Assembly (NCBI RefSeq): GCF_016924645.1
Contig: NZ_JAFFJV010000001.1
Coordinates: 310,001 to 374,000, forward strand
Reading direction: 5' to 3'
DNA length: 64,000 nt
Source: Rufibacter psychrotolerans
GTDB taxonomy: Bacteria > Bacteroidota > Bacteroidia > Cytophagales > Hymenobacteraceae
The notes under the pieces are model-generated. The model was not told the DNA's origin, searched no databases, and saw only the letters and a list, made by a program, of their open reading frames with translations. Position numbers and translations under genes: made by a program. Position 1 is the first letter of the stretch. Each line of letters begins with the position of its first letter. Positions 41,908 through 50,899 of the stretch are shown here, in pieces.

Positions 41908-44457
41908 ATGAGCAACATGCCATCCTCCTTCATTGAGGACACCGCAAAAGAGGAGAACCTGCCTTTCCGCAGGATCTTTGAAGCATTGCCTGGGCTAATC
42001 CTGATCGTGACCCCTGAGTTTACCATCCAGGGGGCCTCTGACATGTATCTGCGCGAGACGCTCACGGTGCGGGAGGAAATCATCGGCCGGCCTGTTTTTG
42101 AGGTCTTTCCAGATAATCCGGACCAAATCACCGCTTCCACCAAGAACCTGCGGGCTTCGTTTGAGCAGGTGCTGGCCACCGGCAAGACCCACCACATGGA
42201 GGTCTTCCGCTATGACATCCCAGACCCGCAAGCCCCGGGCCGCTTTCTGGAACGCCACTGGATCACCACCAACTCGCCCGTGCTGGATGAGCAGGGCAAG
42301 GTGCAGTGCATTCTGCACGAAACCGTGAACGTGACCGAGCGCGAGAAGACCAGGCAGGAACTGAAGGAGAGCCGGGAAAGGGAACAGGCCGCCCTGGCCC
42401 AGGCCGTGCAGCAGCGCCTGCGCCTGGAGCGCCTGTTTGAGCAGGCCCCCGCCGCCCTGGCCATGCTGGAAGGCCCTGATCTGGTGTACAAAGTGCTCAA
42501 CACCTCCTACCAGCAGCTGTTCCCGGGCCGGCAGTTGATGGGCCTGCCCTTGTTTGAGGCCCTGCCCGAACTCAAGGACCAGCCCGTGGCCCAGATCATC
42601 AGGAACGTGGTGGAGACCGGCGAAACTTTTGAGGGAAAGGAAGTCCTCATTCCGGTGGCCCGCTACGAGGGGCAAGCCCCCGAGGACATCTACTGGAACT
42701 TTATCTACCAGGCGCTCTATGACACCCACGGGCAGGTAAACGGCATGCTCATCTTCGCCCTGGATGTGACCGAGTTTGTGTGCTCGCGCCGCCAGGTGGA
42801 GAAAAACGCCGAAGCGCTACAAGTTCTCAACCAGGAACTGGAGGCCCGGGTAGAACGCCGCACCCAGGAACTCCGCAAGGCCCAGGCCGAGGCCGAAAAG
42901 CAGAAAAACCGCCTGGAACACCTTTTCACGCACGCCCCCGCAGCCATCTGCATCCTCACCGGCCCTGACCTGGTGTTTGAGCTGGTGAACCCCATCTACC
43001 AGCAAATGACCCCCAACCGCCAGCTCTTGGGCAAACCCCTGCTGGAGGCCCTGCCCGAGATAAAGGACAGCGAGGTGTACCGCGGGTTCCGGGAGGTGTA
43101 CCAGACCGGCATCACCCGCGAGGAGCAGGAGATGCTCATTCCGCTGGTCCGCGCGCAGGACGGCGTGCTGGAGAACCGCTATTTCAGGTACATTCAGCAG
43201 CCCCGCCGCAATGCCCAGGGCGAGGTAGACGGCGTGCTGGTGCTGGCCTTTGAGGTCACCGAACTGGTGGAGGCCCGCAAGGCCGTGGAGGGCAGCGCCC
43301 GCGAGCTGCAGCTCATCACAGACGCCCTGCCCGTGCTCATCAGCTACATTGACAAGGAAGAGCGCTACCGCTTCACCAACAAGGCCTACGAGACCTGGTT
43401 CAACATCAGGACCGAGGACCTGTTGGGCCGCACCGTGGCTCAGGTGCTGGGCGAGAAAGCCTACCGCAACGTGCAGGGGTACGTGCACCGGGCCCTGGCG
43501 GGCGAACTGGTGCGGTACGAGGCCACCATGCCTTACCGCGAGGGTTTCCGGAAACACACCCAGACCAGCTTTGTCCCCAACCTGCAAGACGGCGAGGTGG
43601 TAGGCTTCTATGCCCTGGTCACCGATGTTTCTGAGCAGCTGGAGGCCCGCAAGGCTATTGAGAAAAGCGAGCGCGAGGCCATTGCCCTGGCGCAGGAACT
43701 GGCCCTGGCCAACAAAGGGCTGCAGGTGGCCAACCAGCAGCTTACCCACACCAACTCAGACCTGGACAACTTCATCTACACGGCCTCGCACGACCTTAAA
43801 GCCCCCATCTCCAACATTGAGATGCTGCTGGAAGAGCTCCTGCTGGAGCTGCCGCCCGAAAGCCAGCCCCAGGGAGACCTGGGCCGCATTGTAACCATGA
43901 TGCGGGGTGCCATTGACCGCTTCAGGAAGACCATCTACAACCTCACCGAGATCTCTAAGCTGCAGAAAGACCACGCCCACGCCTCTGAGCTGGTGAACGT
44001 GGAAGAGCTGGTGCGCGGCGTGCAGTTGGACCTGGAGCAGATCATTGTCAAGTCGGGGGCCCGGATAGAGACCGACCTGGCCGGCTGTGCGCAACTCTCC
44101 TTTTCTGAGAAGAACCTGCGCAGCATTGTGTACAACCTGCTCTCCAACGCCATCAAGTACTGCCACGCCCAGCGGCCACCCGCCATCAAGATCACCTGCC
44201 GCCTGGACGCCGATTTCTTCGTGCTCACCGTGCAGGACAACGGCTTGGGCCTGGAGCCCGAGCAGCAGCAGAAACTCTTTGCCATGTTCCGCCGCTTCCA
44301 CGACCACGTAGAAGGCTCGGGCGTGGGCCTGTACATGGTCAAGCGCATCGTAGACAATGCCGGCGGCAAGATTGAGGTAGACAGCACACCGGGCGAGGGC
44401 AGCACCTTCAGGGTATTCCTGCGCAACCAGCCCGAACCTATCACAGCGCAAGCATAG
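41908..44457 (+). CDS. Multi-PAS sensor histidine kinase, soluble
   Basis: 849 residues with no membrane segment. Four PAS-like domains (about 20-140, 165-290, 335-455 and 470-590) precede a HisKA domain with H628 in IYTASHDLKAPISNIEM and a HATPase_c domain with the NLLSNAIKY, QDNGLGL and GSGVGLYMV motifs. PAS2 and PAS3 are near-duplicates (RLFEQAPAALAMLEGPDLVY versus HLFTHAPAAICILTGPDLVF), evidence of internal duplication. A coiled coil (about 295-330) joins them. It probably senses an internal ligand or redox state. No regulator gene adjoins. A strong terminator follows. Confidence 0.93.
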   Translation: MSNMPSSFIEDTAKEENLPFRRIFEALPGLILIVTPEFTIQGASDMYLRETLTVREEIIGRPVFEVFPDNPDQITASTKNLRASFEQVLATGKTHHMEVFRYDIPDPQAPGRFLERHWITTNSPVLDEQGKVQCILHETVNVTEREKTRQELKESREREQAALAQAVQQRLRLERLFEQAPAALAMLEGPDLVYKVLNTSYQQLFPGRQLMGLPLFEALPELKDQPVAQIIRNVVETGETFEGKEVLIPVARYEGQAPEDIYWNFIYQALYDTHGQVNGMLIFALDVTEFVCSRRQVEKNAEALQVLNQELEARVERRTQELRKAQAEAEKQKNRLEHLFTHAPAAICILTGPDLVFELVNPIYQQMTPNRQLLGKPLLEALPEIKDSEVYRGFREVYQTGITREEQEMLIPLVRAQDGVLENRYFRYIQQPRRNAQGEVDGVLVLAFEVTELVEARKAVEGSARELQLITDALPVLISYIDKEERYRFTNKAYETWFNIRTEDLLGRTVAQVLGEKAYRNVQGYVHRALAGELVRYEATMPYREGFRKHTQTSFVPNLQDGEVVGFYALVTDVSEQLEARKAIEKSEREAIALAQELALANKGLQVANQQLTHTNSDLDNFIYTASHDLKAPISNIEMLLEELLLELPPESQPQGDLGRIVTMMRGAIDRFRKTIYNLTEISKLQKDHAHASELVNVEELVRGVQLDLEQIIVKSGARIETDLAGCAQLSFSEKNLRSIVYNLLSNAIKYCHAQRPPAIKITCRLDADFFVLTVQDNGLGLEPEQQQKLFAMFRRFHDHVEGSGVGLYMVKRIVDNAGGKIEVDSTPGEGSTFRVFLRNQPEPITAQA

Positions 44458-44461
44458 CCCG

Positions 44462-44513
44462 CCAACGGCCCTGCCAGAAACCTAAGAAGGTTCCGGCAGG
44501 GCCGTTGGGTTTT
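44462..44513 (+). terminator. Intrinsic terminator after the PAS kinase gene
   Basis: CCAACGGCCCTGCC pairs perfectly with GGCAGGGCCGTTGG (14 bp), then GTTTT. It starts four bases after the stop codon. Confidence 0.85.
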
Positions 44514-44576
44514 AAGCGCAGGTTCCTTAGACCATCTTTTGCCCTGAGCCGCCCGGTGCGCTAACATCAAAGACCT

Positions 44577-44612
44577 GATTTTGGGCTATTTTCTGAGAAT
44601 CGGGCCCAAAGC
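44577..44612. repeat. P36 palindromic repeat
   Basis: About 36 nt: GATTTTGGGCTATTTTCTG then AGAATCGGGCCCAAAGC. It lies between the PAS kinase terminator and the HAD gene. Confidence 0.75.
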
Positions 44613-44713
44613 CGCTATCCTAAACTAAATCACACAACTTTCAGGGCCGGTACGCGGTATTTCCTACCTTGCAGACCAAATCTTTTTCCCAGCCCGGCTG
44701 GAACCGCGTACCT

Positions 44714-45514
44714 ATGGATTTTTCAACCATCAAGCTGGTGGCCACTGACATGGATGGCACCCTGCTAGACCCCCAGCACCAGCTTTCCCCCGATTTCTTC
44801 CCCATTTTTGAAGCCCTGCAGCAAAAGGGAATCCTGTTTGCCGCCGCCAGCGGCAGGCAGTACTACAACCTGGTCAACGTGCTGGAGCCCGTGAAGGAAA
44901 GGGTCATCTTCATCGCCGAAAACGGCAGCTACGTAGAATACCAGGGCCAGGAGCTCCTGGTGCAGGCCATGGACCCCACCGTTACCCGGCAACTCCTGCA
45001 GAAAGCCCGCACCATTCCGGGGGTGTACCTGGTGCTGTGCGGGAAGAAATCGGCGTACGTAGAAAGCACCGCGCCCCACTTCATGCAGCAAGTGCAGCTG
45101 TACTATGACGCCGTCACCGTAGTAGACAACCTGCTGGAGGTAACCGATGACCAGTTCCTGAAGATCGCCATCTGTGACCTGGCCGGGGCCGAGGGCAACA
45201 GCAACCTGTATTTCGAGGAAGAAAGGGCCCACCTGCAGGTAACCGTTTCGGGCAGCATCTGGCTGGACATCTGCCACAAGCAGGCCAACAAGGGCAAGGC
45301 CATGGAGGTGCTGCAGGAGAAATACCAGATCACGCCCCAGGAAACCATGGTGTTTGGGGATTACCTCAACGACCTGAAGATGATCCAGAAGGCCTACTAC
45401 AGCTACGCCATGGAAAACGCCCACCCAGACATAAAGGAAGCCGCCCGCTTTCAGGCCAAAAGCAACAGTCAGAACGGAGTATTAGAAGTACTGCAACAAC
45501 TGGCAAGCGCCTGA
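44714..45514 (+). CDS. Cof-type HAD-IIB phosphatase
   Basis: 266 residues from the ATG at 44714 (an upstream in-frame ATG at 44669 gives an unlikely extension). HAD motif I is DMDGTLLD with D12/D14, followed by the AAASGRQYY block of the Cof family; motif IV is FGDYLNDLKMI with the final GDxxND-type acids. The insertion between motifs II and III (about 80-190) is the type IIB cap. It dephosphorylates small metabolites such as sugar phosphates or flavin precursors. TACCTTG at 44667 is a near match to a -7 element. Confidence 0.93.
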   Translation: MDFSTIKLVATDMDGTLLDPQHQLSPDFFPIFEALQQKGILFAAASGRQYYNLVNVLEPVKERVIFIAENGSYVEYQGQELLVQAMDPTVTRQLLQKARTIPGVYLVLCGKKSAYVESTAPHFMQQVQLYYDAVTVVDNLLEVTDDQFLKIAICDLAGAEGNSNLYFEEERAHLQVTVSGSIWLDICHKQANKGKAMEVLQEKYQITPQETMVFGDYLNDLKMIQKAYYSYAMENAHPDIKEAARFQAKSNSQNGVLEVLQQLASA

Positions 45515-45568
45515 CGAAATAGAGTAGCTAGGTAAACCTGCCTGATTGCCGAAGCTGGCAGCCGCTTG

Positions 45569-45604
45569 GTTTTGGGCCCGTTTTCACGAAAAGAAACCAA
45601 AAAC
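45569..45604. repeat. P36 palindromic repeat
   Basis: 36 nt: GTTTTGGGCCCGTTTTCAC then GAAAAGAAACCAAAAAC. 55 bases after the HAD gene. Confidence 0.8.
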
Positions 45605-45647
45605 AGCAGGGCCGTATACCTGGTAAGTACCACAAGCAAACCAGACC

Positions 45648-45896
45648 ATGGACGAACAATTGCTGCAGGCCGTGAACGAGGCCGTGACCCGGAAGAAATT
45701 CCTGAAGATTCAGTACCGCACGGAGTTGAACGAGTACCTGGCTGTGACGGCGCTCATTAAGAAGTTAGAGGAGAAGGAGGGCCGGCTGCAGATTGAGCTG
45801 GCCACCGGCGAAGAGATCCCGTTTGAGCACCTGGTAAAAGTAGGCGACGTAGCCTCTGACCAATACAACAGCCGTGACTTTACCTGTGACTGCTAA
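45648..45896 (+). CDS. Small protein of unknown function
   Basis: 82 residues, MDEQLLQAVNEAVTRKKFLK onward. A helical start is followed by a beta-rich stretch (FLKIQYRTELNEYLAVTALI, then RLQIELATGEEIPFEHLVKV), and it ends with DFTCDC. The strand pattern is reminiscent of small SH3/ROF-like barrels or of a shortened WYL-type fold, but I cannot assign a family. It is closed by a strong hairpin. Confidence 0.75.
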   Translation: MDEQLLQAVNEAVTRKKFLKIQYRTELNEYLAVTALIKKLEEKEGRLQIELATGEEIPFEHLVKVGDVASDQYNSRDFTCDC

Positions 45897-45916
45897 CGCA
45901 GCAAGATAGGAGGTAG

Positions 45917-45974
45917 GAACGCAGCAGCGGGCCGTACCGGATGAATCTCCTGGGTACGGCCCGCTGCTGCGTTC
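45917..45974. terminator. 22-bp perfect hairpin between convergent genes
   Basis: Arms 45917-45938 (GAACGCAGCAGCGGGCCGTA...) and 45953-45974 pair without mismatch, loop 14 bases. It probably ends the small-protein transcript from one side and the DoxX gene from the other, though T tracts are short. Confidence 0.75.
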
Positions 45975-46009
45975 GGCCCGTTCATCTGGTGGCCGGAGCT
46001 TAAAATGCC

Positions 46010-46414
46010 TTAAAAGCGCATGGTGGTTCTGGGGCCGCGGCTGCTGTCTACGCTCCAGATGCCCGAGCCCTGGGCAGCCATGTACAGGAACAAAAAGCAG
46101 TAGAGTACCGCCAGTTCGCCCTGGTTCTCAATGGGCAGCCCGCCCTGCGAGCCGTGGGCCATGAAGTAGGCCACCGCCATCACGCCGCTGGCAACAAACG
46201 CCGCCCAACTGGTGAAAAAGCCAAGGGCAATCATGACGCCGGTCACCAGTTCCAGGATTCCGGCCACGCCCGCCAGAGACGCCAGTTCCACCGGACCTTT
46301 GTCGCCGGGCCAGCCGAACAGTTTCTGGGTGCCGTGCAGGGCAAACATGATGCCCGCCACAATCCGCAGCAGGGCATACAGGTGGGGGGCGTATCGTCCT
46401 AAGATTCTATTCAT
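46010..46414 (-). CDS. DoxX family membrane protein
   Basis: 134 residues with four membrane segments. LLRIVAGIMFALHGTQKLFG and GILELVTGVMIALGFFTSWA are the DoxX signature, followed by AVAYFMAHGSQGGLPIENQG and LYCFLFLYMAAQGSG. DoxX proteins are linked to thiol/redox balance or quinone handling in the inner membrane; the precise role is unknown. Monocistronic. Confidence 0.92.
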   Translation of the reverse strand: MNRILGRYAPHLYALLRIVAGIMFALHGTQKLFGWPGDKGPVELASLAGVAGILELVTGVMIALGFFTSWAAFVASGVMAVAYFMAHGSQGGLPIENQGELAVLYCFLFLYMAAQGSGIWSVDSSRGPRTTMRF

Positions 46415-46562
46415 AGTGGTAGGGGGTAAGGTTCATGCTGTAGGCGCCGCTAACAGGTGACGCTCGGTGGTTTTACGCGCCCGACGGCATACTGTTCTGT
46501 TCATTGGGCTGCGCGCAGGCTCCGGTTCCCCAAGGCGGGTCTTCAGGAAAAGGAATGTGTGG

Positions 46563-46598
46563 GTTTTAAGCCTGTTTTGCCCAAAAAGAAGGGAAAAT
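46563..46598. repeat. P36-like repeat
   Basis: 36 nt: GTTTTAAGCCTGTTTTGCC then CAAAAAGAAGGGAAAAT; a weak stem. It lies 37 bases beyond the end of the next minus-strand reading frame. Confidence 0.5.
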
Positions 46599-46634
46599 GG
46601 GAAATTGCTTGAGCCCTGGGAAAGGCGCTGCACC

Positions 46635-46952
46635 CTACTCTTCTTTCACCAGCACGGTATCTCCCTCCAGGTGGGCCACGTGCAGGCAGGGCACTTGGTC
46701 ATGGTGGTGCAGGGGTTTGCCGGTGTTGGAAAGATGGATGCAGGGCGACTCGTCTGTGAGGTGGAGTTTGTGCACGCAGGCCACGTTGACGCGGCGATGG
46801 GAGGAGAGCGCCGCCAGGTGCTGTTCAATCAGCTGGGCCCTTTGCTGGCGCGGCAACTGGTGCAGGTCTTCCCGAAAAGTGGTTCTCAGGGAATGCAGCA
46901 TGGCCAGCCCAATGGATTTGTCCTGCTGGTACAGGAGTTCCGGGGCATACAA
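46635..46952 (-). CDS. Possible small protein, uncertain
   Basis: 105 residues if started at a TTG (46952), or 88 from the first in-frame ATG (46901, MLHSLRTTFREDLHQLPRQQ). The second half (ACVHKLHLTDESPCIHLSNT, then CLHVAHLEGDTVLVKEE) looks like short beta strands. No family recognised. An overlapping long frame exists on the plus strand, but it lacks a natural composition. The orientation fits both neighbours. Confidence 0.45.
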   Translation of the reverse strand: MYAPELLYQQDKSIGLAMLHSLRTTFREDLHQLPRQQRAQLIEQHLAALSSHRRVNVACVHKLHLTDESPCIHLSNTGKPLHHHDQVPCLHVAHLEGDTVLVKEE

Positions 46953-47051
46953 GTAGGCAGGAAGCGCCTTCTGCCAGCTACCGGGAGTTCTATTTTGTCC
47001 GGCAGCCGAAAGAAGGCGTTCCTTAAATTTATAGGGAAAGGGGTGACTGCG

Positions 47052-47441
47052 TTAGGTGGGTTGGTTGCTGTTCCAGATGTCCTTCTGCATTTTCCAGGCG
47101 CCGTTTTCCTTTTTCCAGACCGCCATGTACTTGCCCTGGTCCAGGGGTTGTCCTGCCTCGCCCGTGAGGGTGTAAAGGCCCAGTTCAATAGCGGTCTGCT
47201 CAAGTTCTTCCACCTCTACCGTGTCCAGGGTCATGCCTTTGATGCCCCCGTTCAGGGCGTTTTGCCAGAACTGGCCAATGGCTTCCCGGCCCACCACCGT
47301 GTCACTGCCGGCGGGTAACAGTTGGGCAGTTTTGGTGTAGAGACTGGCCACGCCCGCCGTGTCGCCCTGGTTGAAGGCTGTGGTTAATTTCTGGTTGAGG
47401 TTTTTGATTTCATCAGTAATGTCAAGGCTGAGTGCTTCCAT
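47052..47441 (-). CDS. SnoaL/DUF4440-like protein (NTF2 fold)
   Basis: About 129 residues from the ATG at 47441; the longer frame upstream has a low-complexity, unlikely start. ITDEIKNLNQKLTTAFNQGD, then VASLYTKTAQLLPAGSDTVV, GREAIGQFWQNALNGGIKGM and YMAVWKKENGAWKMQKDIWN match the cone-shaped NTF2-like fold of DUF4440/SnoaL_3 proteins. These bind small ligands or act as isomerases; the ligand is unknown. Confidence 0.88.
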   Translation of the reverse strand: MEALSLDITDEIKNLNQKLTTAFNQGDTAGVASLYTKTAQLLPAGSDTVVGREAIGQFWQNALNGGIKGMTLDTVEVEELEQTAIELGLYTLTGEAGQPLDQGKYMAVWKKENGAWKMQKDIWNSNQPT

Positions 47442-47646
47442 GCAGATTTGGTGGTAGAAGGTGGATGAAGAGGTAAGCGCCGGTACTCTGGGAGCCTCGC
47501 CGGGTTGCGCCGTATGGTGCCCACCGCCTGGCTCCCCGCCTGAGGGTCTGGGCAACGCTTCAAGTTGCCCGGGTTTAATCTGTAGTACGGGTGAAAGGGA
47601 AAATGGTAGCTTTCTAAAGAAACAACAAATCCTACCTAAATAAAAA

Positions 47647-47690
47647 AGCCGTTTTGGAGTTGTTTTCTGCAGAACAACGCCAAAACGGCT
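47647..47690. terminator. Extended P36 hairpin between two minus-strand genes
   Basis: AGCCGTTTTGG...CCAAAACGGCT closes a P36 core (47651-47686: GTTTTGGAGTTGTTTTCTG then CAGAACAACGCCAAAAC). On the minus strand it is followed by TTTTTTATTT, giving a classic terminator for the DUF1456 gene. Confidence 0.8.
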
Positions 47691-47710
47691 GGGAAGAATG
47701 GAGGCTCCGG

Positions 47711-47998
47711 TTACTTCCGGCGGGGCGGGTAAGACGTGGGTTTGCGGGGTGGGGCGGGGGCTTTGGCCGCTTCCTTTTCCTCGGGGGTTCCGCGCAGGTG
47801 AATGATGAGGCCGTTCAGGAAATTGCGCAGCAGCTGGTCGCCGCAGGGTTTGTAGTTGGGGTGGTCCTCCTTCCGGAAAATGGCGCTCAGCTCACTTTTG
47901 GTCACGTCAAAGTCTACCAGTTTCAGGATGTGGACAATATCGTCATCGCGCAGCTGGAGCGCCACGCGCAGTTTCTTCATAATGTCATTGTTGGTCAT
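47711..47998 (-). CDS. DUF1456 (YehS-like) protein, one repeat
   Basis: 95 residues: NNDIMKKLRVALQLRDDDIV, then HILKLVDFDVTKSELSAIFR and CGDQLLRNFLNGLIIHLRG match one DUF1456 unit. E. coli YehS carries two such units; here a single unit is followed by a Pro/Lys/Arg-rich tail (PAPPRKPTSYPPRRK). The function is unknown. It is followed by an extended P36 terminator. Confidence 0.88.
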   Translation of the reverse strand: MTNNDIMKKLRVALQLRDDDIVHILKLVDFDVTKSELSAIFRKEDHPNYKPCGDQLLRNFLNGLIIHLRGTPEEKEAAKAPAPPRKPTSYPPRRK

Positions 47999-48141
47999 AG
48001 CGCAGTTACTTAAAGGTGCACGAAAGTACGTATACGCAACCAGATTGCAAGAAAGCTGACCAATGCCGGCCCAGCCAGCCTTTGCTTGCCTGGCCCTGGA
48101 GGCACGAGGAGCTCGCCCAACCTGTGAGATGCCGCTGGCGG

Positions 48142-50655
48142 TTAGCCTTTGCGCCCGCCGCCTTCGCCGGAGAGTTTCTCCAGGGCCTTGTTGCGTTTAA
48201 ACTCCATTTTCCCGAAACGGTAGTTAAAACTCAGCCGCACAATGCGGTTGTATTGGTTGTTGCGGTTAAAGTTGCTGGAGTTGGTGTTGTTCACCGTGGT
48301 ACGGATGGTGTTGTTGCTGAACAGGAAGTTCTCCACGTTCAGGCTTACCCCGCCTTTGCGCTTCCAGAACTCCTTGCGCAGGCCCAGGCTGTACGAGTAA
48401 TTGTAGGTGCTGCGGCTCTGCAGCGAGATGCGCGGCGAGTTGAACGACCCCGAGGTTTGCACGCTGAAGTCGTTGATGAACCGGTAAGAGGCGTTGCCGC
48501 TGAGGTTGTACATAAAGCCCGCCCGCCGGATGGCGTACCGGCCCGAAAAGCTGTTGAGGTCATTGTAGAACAGGTTGGCATTCACGCCCACTTGCCCTTT
48601 CTGGTTAAACCGCAAGGAAGCTGAAAGGCTGGTGCCGTAAGTAGCGTTCTTGCCCAGGTTGGCGTAGGTGGTGTGCAGGGTGTCATTGTTTTCCCTGATG
48701 GGGAACTGGTACTGGGCAATGTCATTGTTGGTTTGCCGCCAGTACAGCGAGGCGTTCAGGCTAACGGCTTTCAGCAGCCAGCTGTAGTTGAGCTCCGTGT
48801 TGTGGGTAAGCTCCGCATCCAGGCCCGGGTTGCCGTACCGGATGTTCAGTTGGTTGCTCTCGTTGCGGTACGGGTTCAGCTGCCCAATGCCCGGCCGCTG
48901 AATACGGATGGAGTAGCTAAGCCGCAGCCGCTGGCTGTTCTTGAAGCTCTTCATCAGCATTACGTTGGGCATGAAGTTGTGGAACGGCTTGTCCAGCGCA
49001 GTTTCTACCCGGTTGGTGGCAAAGTCGCCCGTTACCTGGGTGTACTCATAGCGGCCGCCCAGCCGAAACGTGTACATCTTCTTCACCCGCAGCGTGTACG
49101 ACAGGTAAGACGAATACACGTCCTGATCATAGGTAAACAGGTTGGAGCGGCCCGGGTCTTCCACCAGCGGGGCCCCGGCTTCGCGGGCAATCAGGAAGTC
49201 ATAGTCGCTGGCCGAGTGCCGCAGAACCGCCCGGGCGCCCACCTCCAGCCGGCCCAGCCGGGCGAAGGGGTGCTCATAGTCTACCTGAAGATTCAGCTCA
49301 CGGTTCTGGTTGCGGTTGGTGCTCTGCTCCAGGCGGGTCACGGTTTCGGCAAAGTTAGTCTCCACCAGGCCGTAGTCGCTTTCCTGCCGCTGGGTATTGA
49401 ACATGGCAATAAGGTTCAGTTGCTGGCCCTTGCGCTTAAAGCGTCTCAGGTAGTGCAGGTTGGTCTCAAACCCGTGGTTCTGGCTCAGGTTGTCAATGTC
49501 CCGGAAGCGGAAGTTGCCGGTCTGTTCCTCGCCCGAGGGCGTGAACTGGCGGGTGGTGAGCGAACGGTCGCCCAGGTTGCGGGAGCGGTTCAGGCGCACG
49601 TTCACGCTCAGGTTATTTGACTCATTAAAGTCATAGTCGCCGCCCAGCTGCGAGAAGATAGACCGGCCGTTGTTCTCAAAGGTGCTGCTTTGCTGGATCA
49701 GCTTGGTGGGCGTCTGGATCAGGTTCTCTTCCCGGAAGTACACCTGGTCTGATTCTGAGTCGCCCACGCGGTCATTGAAATTGCCGCCCACGCTGGCCCT
49801 GAGGCCAAACTTCTTGCGGCGCACGTTCAGGTGGGTGTTGAGGTTGTTGGAGCGGTTGCCGGCGGTGGCGGTCACCTGGCCTGTCATGCCCTCAATGGCG
49901 CTTTGTTTGGTGATGATGTTCACCACGCCCGCCGTGCCCTCTGCCTCGTACTTTGCCGAGGGACTGGTGATCACCTCCACCGACTTGATCATGTCCGCCG
50001 GGATCTGTTGCAGCGCATCGGCCAGGTTGTCGGCCAGCATGGTGGAGGGCTTGCCGTTGATCAGGATCTTGATCTTGGTGCTGCCCCGCATCTCCACGTT
50101 GCCGTCCATGTCCACGGCCAGCGAGGGTACTTTCTTGAGCACGTCGGCGGCGGTGCCGCCAATGTTGGTGATGTCGTTCTCGGCGTTGTACACCAGCCCA
50201 TCGTCGGTTTCCTGGATCAGGTCTTTCTCACCGGTGATCACCACTTCCTCCAGGGCCTTGCTGTCAGACTCCAGTAAAACAGGGGCCAATTGCACCGCCG
50301 CGCCGCCCGGCTGCACCGTTACCGGGTACACCTTGGTTTTGTAGCCCAGAAACGAGACCGCCAGGTTGTACTCCCCGGGCGCTACCCGGGGGAAGGTGAA
50401 GCGGCCGGCCTCGTCGCAGGAAGTGCCGTTGAGGGGTTTGCCGGTTTTGTCTTGCAGTGCCACGGTGGCAAAGTCCACGGGTTTTCGGGTGGTGGCATCC
50501 AGTACGGAGCCGCTCAGCGGGCTGCCGCTGGTTTGGGCCGTAACGGCGGCGGGGGCGGTCACCGCCTGGGCGGGAAAGGCAGGGGCAAGTGCCAGGGCGG
50601 GGAGCAGGAGCAGCCCCAGGAAGCTTCGGGGGGAAAGCTGTTTCAGATAGACCAT
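48142..50655 (-). CDS. Outer-membrane beta-barrel receptor (OMP_b-brl_3, TonB receptor-like)
   Basis: 837 residues from the ATG at 50655, which begins a signal sequence (MVYLKQLSPRSFLGLLLLPA...FPAQA). A CarboxypepD_reg-like domain (about 42-125: SGSVLDATTRKPVDFATVAL) precedes a plug (LEEVVITGEKDLIQETDDGL, KYEAEGTAGVVNIITK) and a large barrel rich in Tyr/Asn/Arg strands to the end, matching the OMP_b-brl_3 family. The end is KMEFKRNKALEKLSGEGGGR, i.e. the barrel closes before a short soluble tail. The ligand is unknown. It precedes a phosphoesterase gene on the same strand but is separated by a terminator. Confidence 0.9.
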   Translation of the reverse strand: MVYLKQLSPRSFLGLLLLPALALAPAFPAQAVTAPAAVTAQTSGSPLSGSVLDATTRKPVDFATVALQDKTGKPLNGTSCDEAGRFTFPRVAPGEYNLAVSFLGYKTKVYPVTVQPGGAAVQLAPVLLESDSKALEEVVITGEKDLIQETDDGLVYNAENDITNIGGTAADVLKKVPSLAVDMDGNVEMRGSTKIKILINGKPSTMLADNLADALQQIPADMIKSVEVITSPSAKYEAEGTAGVVNIITKQSAIEGMTGQVTATAGNRSNNLNTHLNVRRKKFGLRASVGGNFNDRVGDSESDQVYFREENLIQTPTKLIQQSSTFENNGRSIFSQLGGDYDFNESNNLSVNVRLNRSRNLGDRSLTTRQFTPSGEEQTGNFRFRDIDNLSQNHGFETNLHYLRRFKRKGQQLNLIAMFNTQRQESDYGLVETNFAETVTRLEQSTNRNQNRELNLQVDYEHPFARLGRLEVGARAVLRHSASDYDFLIAREAGAPLVEDPGRSNLFTYDQDVYSSYLSYTLRVKKMYTFRLGGRYEYTQVTGDFATNRVETALDKPFHNFMPNVMLMKSFKNSQRLRLSYSIRIQRPGIGQLNPYRNESNQLNIRYGNPGLDAELTHNTELNYSWLLKAVSLNASLYWRQTNNDIAQYQFPIRENNDTLHTTYANLGKNATYGTSLSASLRFNQKGQVGVNANLFYNDLNSFSGRYAIRRAGFMYNLSGNASYRFINDFSVQTSGSFNSPRISLQSRSTYNYSYSLGLRKEFWKRKGGVSLNVENFLFSNNTIRTTVNNTNSSNFNRNNQYNRIVRLSFNYRFGKMEFKRNKALEKLSGEGGGRKG

Positions 50656-50795
50656 AGAACCGGAGTGGCAAATAAGGGGGATGAACCAGCCTGCCGCAGA
50701 GAAATGTCCATGCCTTCCTCTCTCTCGTCTCCGGGCGGGTGGTCTTTTGACAAACCCGCCCCCCGAAGGTTTAACCGGGTGAGCCAGAAATATTT

Positions 50796-50831
50796 GCTTT
50801 AGCCCTACTTCCGGGAAAACGGCTAAAAAAC
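50796..50831. repeat. P36 palindromic repeat
   Basis: 36 nt: GCTTTAGCCCTACTTCC then GGGAAAACGGCTAAAAAAC. It joins the terminator hairpin of the phosphoesterase gene. Confidence 0.7.
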
Positions 50832-50876
50832 AGCCTCCTGCCCTCCGCCGGGCTGGGCGGAAAGCAAGAGGCTTTA
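50832..50876 (-). terminator. Intrinsic terminator of the phosphoesterase/propeller gene
   Basis: Read on the minus strand, AGCCTC...GAGGCT with inner TCCGCC...GGCGGA stems is followed by GTTTTTT. It starts 24 bases beyond the stop codon. Confidence 0.75.
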
Positions 50877-50899
50877 GAGTTATGTGAAAAGCGAGGCTG

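Noticed and set aside
46467..47318. 283-codon plus-strand frame
   Set aside because: It overlaps the well-supported SnoaL-like gene on the other strand, runs through a P36 copy and has no recognisable domain.
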